Position numbers and translations under genes: made by a program | Assembly (NCBI RefSeq): GCF_963675165.1 | Contig: NC_087383.1 | Coordinates: 3,688,979-3,752,978 of the forward strand | DNA length: 64,000 nt | From: Halichondria panicea | Lineage: Eukaryota > Porifera > Demospongiae > Suberitida > Halichondriidae | Reading direction: 5' to 3' | Shown here: piece after piece, positions 53,768 to 64,000 of the stretch | How the letters are laid out: each line of letters starts with the position of its first letter | Position numbering within the stretch: position 1 is the first letter of the stretch | Notes under the pieces: generated by a model | What the model was told of the DNA's origin: nothing | Database searches by the model: none | Seen by the model: the letters and a program-made list of their open reading frames with translations, nothing else

Positions 53768-56700
53768 CTACATGAATGCACACTGAGCCGAGATCCTCAC
53801 CTTCCAGATAATGATCATACTGTCAACCCCACAAGTCACGAGCCCATGCTCAACAAGGTTCTTTACCACCTGAACGGTATACAGTGTCATCGATAAGAAG
53901 TGGCACATTATCATTATAATCATTAGATGTGTGTATTGCCCAATTGCTGTTAAATTATCTTGAGGATCTTTACCAAACGTTTAAGCTATTATCCCTTCTT
54001 CTGCCCTACTATGTAAAGGTAGCCTCTCAAGGACAAAAGCACCATACATTTGTGTCAAATGGTCCTTTATTCGAGGTACCCGTTCCATTTTATCCGACTG
54101 GTGTCAAATACACAATGTACACGAGTCAGAGAGTGTAAATACCTTGACATTACTTGAGTGTAGTAACAGTTCACCGAGTAATGTGGGCCTCACAGGAAGG
54201 GACACGCCTCCTCTTCTTCTAGGCCTCGATGGCTGCAATCTAACATACAATGTAAATGAACTCAATTATGCGATTAAAACGCCTAAAATCAAAAGATACA
54301 ACTACATGACTGTACCAAAGACGTATTGACCCCGCCTTTGACTTTACTTTGTAGAATGATAATAACCAACAATACCGTATAATAAGTATAATTATATGTA
54401 GAGTGTGTAGTTTTCGCTGGTCAAATCGTACAAGAACAACAGACTGCATGGTAACTAGGGCTGCATTGAGGGGGGGGCGAGGGGGGTAATTCGCCCCCCC
54501 CCGGGATATGGCAGATTCATTTGTACTGCTATAATTGTGATGACTTCGCCCCTCCTATATTTTTAATTTGCCTAATTCTCCCCCCCTGATCCAAAATCCT
54601 GGATGCAGCCCTGGTAACACATTACACTCAATCACGTACTCTATTCCAAGGAAGTCCTCAATGTGGACTTTGCTGGATTGGGCTTGGCTCTCATTCAATG
54701 GAGAGGAGATATCTGCAAAGCCAAAGATATATTTGCAATGTGTCTTGGAAGAATAGGGGAAGCCACTTGTTTCAGGCACAAACAATTCCCATGAAATATG
54801 CAATTTATACGGTAAGTCTAAAGATTACAGAAACTTACCGCTGTCCCTGCTTATTCGTGTGGGGTTTCCCCACAATCGAACAGTGCTGTCTTCAGACGCA
54901 GTCACGAGGATGCCCCTATTAATTAAGAGACACAATGAAAATCAGGGAGGGAACAACTAGTGAGGTACGTACGTGGGGGGGGGGGGATAAAGTGCACTAG
55001 CCATAAGTTAATACCACAAGTGGCAAAGCCACCATATAAGGAGGTATAATTAGCTAGACAATCTGAGCAGGCTCATATACATGTACACGATTGTACCAAG
55101 ATACGCCCTTGATTGTACATGTAATGTACACACATACCTGTCCTCTATAAAGTCCATACAGGTGATCGGTTGCTGATGAGCTCTGGAGTGAGAGGCCAGT
55201 GGCTTTGGTTGACCCTCGGAATCTGTGACAACGTCATTCAGTGTAAGCTAGCACAAAATGACTGTCAAACCATAAAGAGCAAAACTTACCTTCATAGGTC
55301 AGCACATCATAGACTTTGAATCCGTTGCCAATGGCCACAAAGATATATCTCTGCAATGCATGCAGAACAAAGGCAGCAGCTTACTCACTGTGAACAACTG
55401 GATCAAACACAACATTCCACCACACTCACAAATGTATCAAACCAGACAGTACCACTTGTTAGCAAACATTGTGAGACAAGGTGGCCACTCTTCATAGCGT
55501 GGGTTTAAATATGCAAACATACACATGTATCGTAGTTCTATAATTATGACTCTTCAGAGCATGGGTTTAAATATGCAAACATACATGTACCGTAGTTCTA
55601 TAAGACTCTTCAGAGCATGGGTTTAAATATGCAACATGTACCGTAGTTCTATAAGACTCTTCAGAGCATGGGTTTAAATATGCAAACATGCGTGTACCGT
55701 AGTTCTATAAGACTCTTCAGAGCTAAATATGCATGTACATGTATCGTAGTTCTATAATTATGACTCTTCATAGCATGGGTTTAAATATGCAACATGTACC
55801 GTAGTTCTATAAGACTCTTCAGAGCATGGGTTTAAATATGCAAACATGCGTGTACCGTAGTTCTATAAGACTCTTCAGAGCTAAATATGCATGTACATGT
55901 ATCGTAGTTCTATAATTATGACTCTTCATAGCATGGGTTTAAATATGCAACATGTACCGTAGTTCTATATGACTCTTCAGAGCATGGGTTTAAATATGCA
56001 ACATGTACCGTAGTTCTATATGACTCTTCAGAGCATGGGTTTAAATATGCAAACATGCATGTACCGTAGTTATATATGAACCACACATTTCCAACAGTAA
56101 CTATGTTTTGGTCACAGAATGCCAAGCAAGCGTTAAATTAATGTAAGCACGATGTAGTTAGCATGTTTTCACCTCATAATGGGAAACAATTTAATACTCA
56201 AATAAAACGTTTATCATACGTTTCTCAGTCAATCCCTTCCCCCTCACCCACTGTACATACCTCTCCAATGGCCATGATGTGTCGTATCTGCATGGAGGGG
56301 TACTGGCTTTCCCGTAGTGAGCTGGTGAGACACGGCTCCACACAGTTGATGATCTTCATGGCACTCAGCGAGTTTGTCGACCAAAGGAGAATCACTCCGT
56401 CACGTGACCCAGACGCAAAGAATGTTTCTGTGTGTGTAGGGGGGTGTGGTAACTGGTTGAAGCTACAGCGGATTTAGGTGTTACTGTAGCGCTATAGACC
56501 TAACCAGTCACTCACGAGACACAGTGGTTAGAAAAGTGATGTTCTCCTTGTGGGTGTTCATGAGGTAGCGCACAAACACAAGGCTATACTGATCCGTCTC
56601 TGTCATTGCCAGCTTGTTGATGTCAAACACAGCTATATAGGAATGAAGTTTAGTACCGCACATCATACACACATCACACACTTCAACAAAAATGTCACTT

Positions 56701-58128
56701 ATCAAATGTATGCTATCTGCCAGGAAAATGTGTAGACGACATGTAAATAACCACTATGCTGAAATTATAGGAGAATCATAAAGCTCAAGGCGTAGTACAC
56801 GTGCTACATGTACAGTATGTGTGAAATTCAAACAATGTACTGTACCCAATAAAGGTGGCGTACATTTATACATATATAGAGTGTGAGTTGGCCATATGAA
56901 TATTGATTACAGATCGTGGTACATGTATTTTTTCTGGACAGAAAAATTCGACCTATTAAAGTGATTAGTCGCCATACCTAAGCTTTTATAGTCGGAGGCA
57001 GCCACGACTCCAAAGTGCTTTCCATCCAATTTGAGCAAAGAGTGGACATCACCTGAACAGAGTATAGTATATGCAGACAGAGTTCTATACTCATTATGGG
57101 TTTTATGTTATGGGAGAGAGAGAGAGAGACAGGTGAAGCTTTGATTTGGTTGCTGGGGACAAATACAGCGACCACAATAAGAAAAGAACACACTACTTTC
57201 CCAGGAGTACCATCTACCCACATAAGCATTTTCCCACATCTAAGAAGTGGCGAACAATTATACATACTTTCATCCTCAGCCAGTCCACTTCTTTCGTATC
57301 TTGTGAGAAGTTTTCCGTTTCTATCCCAAAGACAGATATCCTTGCCTCCCGAACACACGATATCATTACCCATCTGAAGCAGACACTGTGTGTATGTAAG
57401 TGGTGGTGAAGATGAGAGGGGGGAGAGTTAGTGTGTGTAGCTATACACATGAGTGCTGTTTGTGAATGTGAATTTTAACCTCTGATTCTAACAGACGAGT
57501 CAATACATTTTGTAGACACTATGTAATTACTTGCGCAATCATGCATGCAAGGTACATTAACTCTTTCTACTACAATGTATCATAATTGACATACCTTCAC
57601 AAGCCCGTTGTGCTCAGTGATGATCTTTCCATCCAGGGCCTCTTGTAAAGGATCATCATCATTTAGACTCCAAAACTGTATCGGGAAGGAAGAGGTAAGT
57701 ATGTTAAGATGAGGAGACTAAACAGAGCTTTTAGCTTTGAATCGAGAAAGTACATGCAGACTCAATTCAGCCTGTTACCTAGTACAGGCTAATAATAACA
57801 CTCATTGTACGTGCATATTAAAGAATTGGTACAATCCTTACGACACTTCATGCAGAAAACAGCTGTAGCTATACTGACATAGGCATGAACAGTAATGTCC
57901 ATACAATATGTTAAAGTTAGACATAATTATGTATAGAACCAACAGTGTCAAGCACTTTTGAAGGTATATACTGCTCAAAGAATGACTTGCCTTCATGATG
58001 TTGTCGGAGTATGCAGTGATGATGCAGAGCTCTGAGGTATCACAGTGTGACTGGAGTGATAACACACACGTCACAGCCTCAATGCCTCCACGGAGAGTGT
58101 GAAGCTTCTGACCTGTCTGTCAGGGGGT

Positions 58129-58214
<86 letters not shown>

Positions 58215-58223
58215 TCAGGGGTG

Positions 58224-58254
<31 letters not shown>

Positions 58255-58271
58255 TCAGGGGTGGTGTGTGT

Positions 58272-58320
<49 letters not shown>

Positions 58321-58345
58321 GGAGTGTGTGTGTGGGAGTGTGCGT

Positions 58346-58396
<51 letters not shown>

Positions 58397-59100
58397 GGGT
58401 GGGAGTGAGTGAGTGGATAGAATAGTAATTCAGCAATTCAGCCATATATGTCCTTTAAGGAACCACACTAGTTTAGGTACCTGTGTGTTCCACACAATTG
58501 TAGTCCCATCATAAGAAGCTGAGATGAATCTATAGTAAAATATGAAACAGCAATCATTAACCAATCATACAAATTTGCAAAACCACACAGCAGAGGTAGG
58601 TCGAACAATTATCATAAAATGGAACCTTTTGTGGTCGATGATTTCTATGTGATGGACAGTAGCCATGTGACCGGAAAGAACCGTAACTTCAGTATATGGG
58701 TTCCTCGGCTGGTCGTCTGTGACCTGAGGGAATACATCTTCACCCTGTACCAGGAAGCAATGCATAGCGACGAACTTTCTGCTTTATTTTAATTGGTGAA
58801 GGTGAAATGATGAAGTTTTGGGTATTTAATTCGAGAGGATGCAAATATCTACATGTAGAACGTACTAAACTGATAATCAAGGCACTGAAGTGAGCTGAAC
58901 TAAATCTAGCTGATGCCGGCCGCTGTGGAAGTCTGTACCATGCATGTATTTAATAAGGTTGTGTCATGTCGTGTGTGTGTGTGTGTGTGTCCAAGTAGAT
59001 TGTACAATTTGTACTGAGTAGAGGGGCTCACCTTTCTAGTACCTCCTCCTGAATATCTCTGACCTCCAGTAGAAAACAATCGATTGAAAAACCCTGTCAT
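53768..59100 (-). CDS. WDR41 orthologue, WD-repeat protein (14 exons in preferred model, about 436 aa)
   Basis: Exons (minus strand, 5' to 3'): 59032-59100, 58626-58744, 58481-58529, 57991-58116, 57595-57675, 57268-57373, 56978-57052, 56516-56632, 56261-56427, 55290-55350, 55138-55222, 54839-54915, then 54636-54712 and 53768-53869 (preferred). All phases agree. Human WDR41 (459 aa) matches along the length: NPYTE near the N-terminus, [42 protein letters not shown], and EHGLVTC...IIIWK in the last blade. In animals WDR41 binds C9orf72-SMCR8, a complex acting on autophagy and lysosomes. The seven-plus WD blades predict a beta-propeller. The intron after exon 4 has a GC donor (AAG|GCAAGT). An alternative last exon, 54555-54712, runs into a MITE and gives 429 aa. 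The preferred donor (TAC|GTGATT) is weak. Exon 1 encodes a short variable N-terminus starting MTGFFNRLF. Confidence 0.85.
54455..54614. repeat. MITE in the WDR41 3' region (CAGGGCTGCATCCAGGA ends)
   Basis: Ends CTAGGGCTGCATTGAGG and CCTGGATGCAGCCCTGG are inverted and enclose G/C tracts. It has inserted at the 3' edge of a WDR41 coding segment. If exon 13 is not spliced at 54636, the reading frame continues 19 residues into the element before a TAG at 54555. Confidence 0.75.
55490..56079. repeat. Minisatellite of about 49-61 bp units in a WDR41 intron
   Basis: About eleven units share the core CGTAGTTCTATA ... GACTCTTCAGAGCATGGGTT TAAATATGCAA. Length varies mainly through optional AATT and TGCGTG inserts, and pairs of units alternate in a higher-order pattern. 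The array lies wholly in the intron between exons 9 and 10, so it does not affect the protein. Confidence 0.9.
58131..58395. repeat. TG microsatellite in WDR41 intron 3
   Basis: Long TG runs are interrupted by TTTGTCAGGGGTGG and GGGAG motifs, themselves repeated. The intron acceptor for exon 4 (CCTGACAG on the minus strand) abuts the array. The Val/Cys-only frames over it are artefacts. Confidence 0.9.
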
Positions 59101-59886
59101 AGCACTATAAAATCATGAAAATCCAGTGTTGTGTTGTGAGTTTTTCTGTCTAGTCAGCAAATTAGAGTGTTCTGCTGAGTTAGCATAATGCTTAAAATAA
59201 CATTCTTGCGTGTTGGGTGTTATGTAATCATGAATAATGGTATCATATCCCAGGAGTCTAGTAGATGTAAATCTGTATAATTAATGTGGAGCTTGTGTGT
59301 GGCATGGCAGTGTAAAAGAGAGCTCTTCACAGAATTGTAATCTGTTCTACTCAAGATAGAAAACCAGAAAGTGCTGTTCGTGTTTCTTCAAAGGTGAGCT
59401 TGTTCAGAGTGTGATAATAATCTTGGAAAACTATTTTCCTATCTCTAGCTAGCTTTTCGCTTCACGATGTTCTTACCTAGCTAGCTGGAGCTATAATTAT
59501 GCACATGCACTATAAGCCTTGAATTGTGCTAGCTTGGGGGGGGGGGTTAATGGAGGTGACAGCCTCCCCACAGCTCCCTGGCCAGGGCTAGGCTAGGGCA
59601 ATGAGAAAAGGGGCTGTGGGGTTGTTAAGGCTTTTAACTAGACTCTATGTTTGCCTTTCTTGATTTCTTTCATGATTTGTGTAAGCACTTGTAATTGCAC
59701 ACGTTTTGTACAAGTGATGTCTTGCTGTTTGGCCTTGGAATCAATTGTACACGCTCTTGTAATTTGGGTGTTGTGGGTGCTCTAGCTAGGTAAACTGAAA
59801 TAGGCAAGTCACTCCCATATTGCTTGCATACAGCTGTACATCTCCAACTGTCACATCGTTGCAAGGAGCTAACACAGAGTGTCGTT
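59101..59886. promoter_or_regulatory. Possible bidirectional promoter region
   Basis: This separates the WDR41 start (minus) from a candidate + strand first exon at 59887. Apart from a G-run (59535 on) and a GGCTAGGGCTAGG-like stretch there is no identifiable element. The role is inferred from position only. Confidence 0.3.
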
Positions 59887-59952
59887 ATGGCTACCACTGA
59901 CCACCAACTAAGAATGATGGAGAAGTTGCAGTCTACCTCTACAAAGGGAACG
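59887..59952 (+). CDS. Candidate first coding exon of an unknown gene (partial)
   Basis: ATGGCTACCACTGACCACC begins a 22-codon frame (MATTDHQLRMMEKLQS...) that ends in ACG|GTATGT, a good splice donor in phase 0. Composition is protein-like. I cannot find a convincing second exon in the remaining 4 kb, so either a long first intron follows or the frame is chance. The family is not recognised. Confidence 0.35.
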
Positions 59953-62900
59953 GTATGTTGTGTGCGTATTGATGTTAGCTAGCCATGGACGTTGGTTGTG
60001 GATTCTGCGCTATCTTACTGTTTAGCAACACATTGTAATACTCAAATCTCAGCATAAGTATTAATCTCCAATTTAGGGCTTAATGTTTTGTATGTGTTTG
60101 CATTCAGTGGGGCACATATCAACACTTTCCATTACCAATGAAACTTAATAAGACGTTTGTATGTGTGCGTGTGTGTGTTGTCAAAAGTGGAAGTTTGAGA
60201 TAAAAAGACGGGTGTACTGTATTATGTTTTCCTCTTTTCAATGGATTTTTAGCTAAGATCGAATTCCGAAACCTGCCCACTATGGTGTTTGGTATGTGAG
60301 GATCGTTCTCTATACCTACTAAATTACTGTGTGGAATTCATACCTTCTCTCGAATGCATGTGGTATTATGATCCCCATTAGATTTTGATTTTCTTAATAA
60401 TTATACCAGCATAATTAATATTCATGAGCTTAGTTGGTCTTGTGCATAGTCTAGCATATAGTCTTTGTATGTGTTCTGTTTGTATCCAGTTATGGACACT
60501 GACTGACTGCATCCTGTGTAGCTTGTTGTATCAACATTGGTCCTTCATGCCACGGAATAGGCTCTGAAGAGCTTAGTGGGTGTGATCTATGCATGCTTCA
60601 GAACCCTATGATACACTGTACGAGAGACTGCGTTTTGACATTAGATTAGTGTACACTACTGGCTAAAAGATTCTGTTTGCTCAGAATGTGGTGTATGGGA
60701 ATACCTTTGTAATTGTTTTGGTCTTTGTTTAATAAAGGATCAAAAGCTCTCGTGGTCAGTTTTGGCAACTGTACAGTGTACATGTGCCCTATCTGACGTA
60801 TTCACTTTGTTTCATTATCTGGCTAGCACATCTTTGGGAGTCTATGTAATTTTAGAGTACTGAAAATATTGTTACAGTGAATAAGAAGAGAAGAGTGTCG
60901 AACTACTGATACTTCTACACAAACACTGTGCACAAAGTAACGTGACATCCTGTCAATTGCACGTGAGCAACTCGCAATTGATGACATTTGCGCATAATTA
61001 CGCAACGCACAGAATTTGTATAGTGAGTAAAGAGAAGAGGATCAACTCGACTATTGTCTCTATTTAGATAATTTTTGTGAAGAGATTGTCTCCTATCAGT
61101 GTGCAGTGAGCAGCTCCATGAGCTCTAAACGTTGAACGCGAACGACTAGCTAGAATCATATGTCATTGTTCGATTACCACACCCCTAAAAACGTCACGGT
61201 TAACATTACTAGGAGATTACTAGTAAGTTTGCTCCATCTGAAAAGGGCTAAGGCAATTTAATGATGCATGTGCCTCTTTTATGGGTAGCAGCATCTTACT
61301 ATCTAAGAGTGTGGTTTTTATTATAAGGGGAGTTTTTACTTTCTCTATACATGTACATGTAAGGGGGAAAGGGGGATATTCCCCCCCCCAACCCCTCTAC
61401 TTCAAAATTCTGTATGACCCCCTATGTACTGTACTATGGATTTAATTTGTTTAGCCCAACGTGAGAATTTCATAACAGTAATCTATTGATCACATACCAT
61501 TGAAGGTTGCTGGCACACTTCAGGCTTGATATTGTGACTGCACATACAATTAGAGTGATCTTTTGAGCACTCTAATTATAGCAGTGTAGAATCAATTAGT
61601 TTCTATAACCTACTGTTTGTCTATGTTGTAGTCTGTTGTCAAGGAAACGGTAATAAGATGTTGTGTATTAGAAGACCTCTGCCCTTACTGCCTTATAGAG
61701 TATTATTAGGTATGTGTGTTTTTAAAGGTGTCCATTCTTGTTAAGCAGTTTGTAAACAGAGCTCTTTGATTTCTATTCTGTAAACTTCCTCCTAAAATAG
61801 TATAACAGCATGCTTGTCCCTTAGCCTCGTCATCATTTCTCTAATTTCAAAAGCTGAGGAAGATTGTATCTGGGTGTGGTTGGAATTCGCTCTTTTTTGG
61901 CGAATTCCAATGACTAGTAAAACCATAGAGATTATACTAAACGTATACGTAATCTGTAAAAGCTGCCGTAATTACAAAAGTAGCTAGCTCAGTGTTTTAA
62001 TTTTAAATTAATATCATCAATAGCTATCTCAGCAGTGGAGTCTCTGTGCGACTACAAGCTTGTTTAGCACCACATCTAGCATGGATACGAATTGACTGTT
62101 AATTATTTTATAACATTTACGTCATGTTTTACAATACCGTTCTGAGGTTTCTTGGTGATAAAGTGCTGTGCACAAAGATTTGAACTTTGTGGTCACTGTG
62201 TTGTGTAGGAATAATTGTACTTGTACACTTATATAGGAAATATGTTTATTAACATGTGAACCTAACCATTTATTGCATTAACTGTGTTAGCTTGGAACAC
62301 AGTCGGAATGTTGCTACAATAACCTACATGTGCGTGTAAGAGTGAATGTGTGCGTGGTCACGTAGCTGCTTTCAATCCTACCAATTTGAACACTAAGAGA
62401 AGGGTGCATTCATTGTAGTCTTTCATTAGCTGTGGGTTCACGGGATCCTGTGTGGGAGTGTACTGACCTTTCTGGCAGATCCTGATGATACCCTCTTTGT
62501 TCTGGGAGAACTCTGGACTAGTGGATGTTTGTCAGCATGAATTGGTGCCAAATGTACATGTAGACAGAGGCTCGTGGTGTATCTGTTGCTGCTCTTGAAC
62601 AGTTAGGTGGAATGTGTATTGGGTATTATAGCATTTATGTAATCCTTCTCCCTGTGACATGCCGGGTACATGTAGTTCTCTACTGTGTTGTTCCCTAAAT
62701 CTATACTACACATGGTACATGTACCTTGTGTGGAATTAATTACACAATTACACCCTCCCTGACTCTCTTGTATATATAGTACAGGTTTATATGGTGGTGT
62801 GTTTATCATCACCACTTAAGCAGTTTCCTGTTACTGTTCTCTTGATTGTCTCTACTAGTCTGTTAGTAGTGTCTGCTGGTCCATAGTCTCCCAAAGGCCT

Positions 62901-62956
62901 CTCAATGGAACCCTTCAATTGTTAACCCATGTGGGAAGACTGGCTGTGTTATAGTA

Positions 62957-63002
62957 GTCTGTCTGTCTGTCTGTCGGCTGTCTGTCTGTCTGTCTGTCTG
63001 AG
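62957..63002. repeat. CTGT tetranucleotide array
   Basis: About eleven tandem CTGT units are interrupted once by CGG. Confidence 0.9.
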
Positions 63003-63435
63003 TCTGCCCAAGTGCTGCATAGGCATTAGCTTTAGATTTCCACATAAAAGCTGTGCTGTCCAATAAAAGCACTAACAAACACTGGACTTACAGCTACCTA
63101 CCTACCTACATGTATGCGCTAGGCACTTTTTTTCACATTTTCATGCGAATACTCCAGACTTCTTACTGAGTCTATTGTGACCGTAGTCCCATTGCATGAC
63201 CTACCACCGCAATAATACCGTTCTCAGAGCCTTGATTGCCACCGCTTTGGTTGAAGTTCACTAAATTCTATAAATCTTGTACTGCAATTACAACTATAGT
63301 CTACAAACACGCTTCTAGCGGAGGGTTTAACACTGCACATGTAGTTTTCTAGTACATTTTAATATAACCCCATTGAACCCACTAGGACCTGTTGTACATG
63401 TATGATAAGCAGGTATACATGTACATACGTTTTAG

Positions 63436-63606
63436 TACCGTATAGCGCCAAATTTCCCCTTTTCGCAGGCTACTTAACATTTCAAGGATTTTGTTTTCAA
63501 GGATAGTCCCCTGTACACTACCGGAAGTATACAGTGATCAATTCTAATTTGAGGTGCATAATTTCAAGGTTCAAGTCAGCTCGTGAAAATTTAGCGCTAT
63601 ATGGTG
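63436..63606. repeat. MITE, family A (diverged)
   Basis: TACCGTATAGCGCCAAATTT at the left and AAAATTTAGCGCTATATGGTG at the right are inverted. It includes the CTACCGGAAGTATACAGTGA segment shared with the copies at 21140 and 44950. Confidence 0.65.
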
Positions 63607-64000
63607 TTTTGGGTAGAGCATTTTGGGTGTAATAACTGTGGCCTGGGGCCTGGAGTGTGTTAGAGTGCATGTACATGTTACATTAAGCCTCTCTGCCAAT
63701 AAAACTGGCAGTCAGTGTGTTACAAAGCATGAGATGTCCAACATTGGTGCTGGTGCAATAGGAGGTTGTTTGGGTAGCACAGTAACTATTGTATGGTGGT
63801 TGGTGGCGTTGGTGGTTGGTGGTCTTATTCCTAATCTGACCACTGTCTTAGGATGTGACTGGGTTCACTACTTATCTGAATGGTTCAGGTGTGATTCTGA
63901 CCACATGTTTTCAGAGCTACTGTGTGTTGTCTCTCACCTGATTCCCTTGAGAGTTTTAGGCATTTTGGTTGATTGATTGTATGCCTGCATGTACCCACTC

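Larger units (their letters stand above)
59953..64000. other. Right-edge region without recognised gene
   Basis: If 59887 is a real exon this is its first intron. It contains an AATAAA at about 60731, a foldback TTGGAATTCGC/GCGAATTCCAA at about 61880-61915, a G/C-tract TIR fragment at 61361-61432, a CTGT tetranucleotide array (62957-63002) and a family A MITE (63436-63606). The long frame at 63623-63976 lacks support. Confidence 0.45.

Noticed and set aside
55490-56079. CRISPR-like array
   Set aside because: Units are full-length tandem repeats without unique spacers, in an intron of an animal gene. It is a minisatellite.
58047-58425. Val/Cys-rich frames on both strands
   Set aside because: They are translations of a TG microsatellite.
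60240-60300. Possible second exon of the gene at 59887
   Set aside because: An acceptor-like TTTTAG and a donor-like GTATGTGAG are present, but neither phase gives a convincing or recognisable peptide.
63623-63976. 117-aa + strand frame with a hydrophobic stretch
   Set aside because: No splice-consistent neighbours and no recognisable domain. It begins inside or next to a MITE, and its Val/Leu richness is compatible with chance in GT-rich DNA.

Overview
The window is animal nuclear DNA. It is AT-rich, with short GT-AG introns in the flanking genes, dense small terminal-inverted-repeat elements, and lineage-specific intronless receptor genes. A demosponge similar to Amphimedon is the most plausible source; this is inferred from style and gene content and is not proven. 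Nothing points to a bacterial or viral genome.

Left edge (about 0.5-3.3 kb, + strand): a complete 12-exon zinc-dependent MDR dehydrogenase, closest by eye to bacterial-type L-threonine 3-dehydrogenase. Its exons join in frame to 360 aa. About 2.4 kb of nested MITE-like elements and a decayed receptor fragment follow.

Centre (about 4.9-53.2 kb): a tandemly and invertedly duplicated cluster of two intronless families. (1) Five PAOX/SMOX-like flavin amine oxidases: three intact (5719, 7556, 31905) and two with a single frameshift each (13740, 25613). (2) Rhodopsin-like seven-helix receptors: six intact (9850, 15916, 21914, 27922, 42275, 45782) and about 16 pseudogenes or fragments. Three oxidase copies lie head-to-head with a receptor, with 0.66-0.8 kb between the starts. 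A unit of about 6.2 kb (oxidase, receptor, 0.54-kb TIR element, three receptor relics) occurs complete twice (7556-13739 and 25613-31904) and partially twice more. A second block (receptor pseudogene pair) is duplicated at 17.6-19.8 and 37.1-39.3 kb. A third (receptor 5' flank) occurs at 20.6-21.7 kb, directly at 44.3-45.6 kb, and inverted at 39.3-40.4 kb.

Right edge (about 53.8-59.1 kb, - strand): an intron-rich WD-repeat gene that I recognise as WDR41, the partner of C9orf72 and SMCR8. Decayed copies of its last WD-blade exon are scattered through the receptor cluster, so the cluster apparently grew by duplicating DNA next to WDR41. Beyond it (59.1-64 kb) is a possible first exon of an unknown + strand gene, then non-coding DNA with repeats.

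The oxidases keep the FAD-binding motifs but lack the active-site lysine and the WIHG loop of polyamine oxidases. The receptors lack canonical DRY and NPxxY motifs. Whether the two families share a signalling role (an amine or aldehyde made or destroyed by one and sensed by the other) is speculation from their repeated divergent pairing. All alignments were made by eye.
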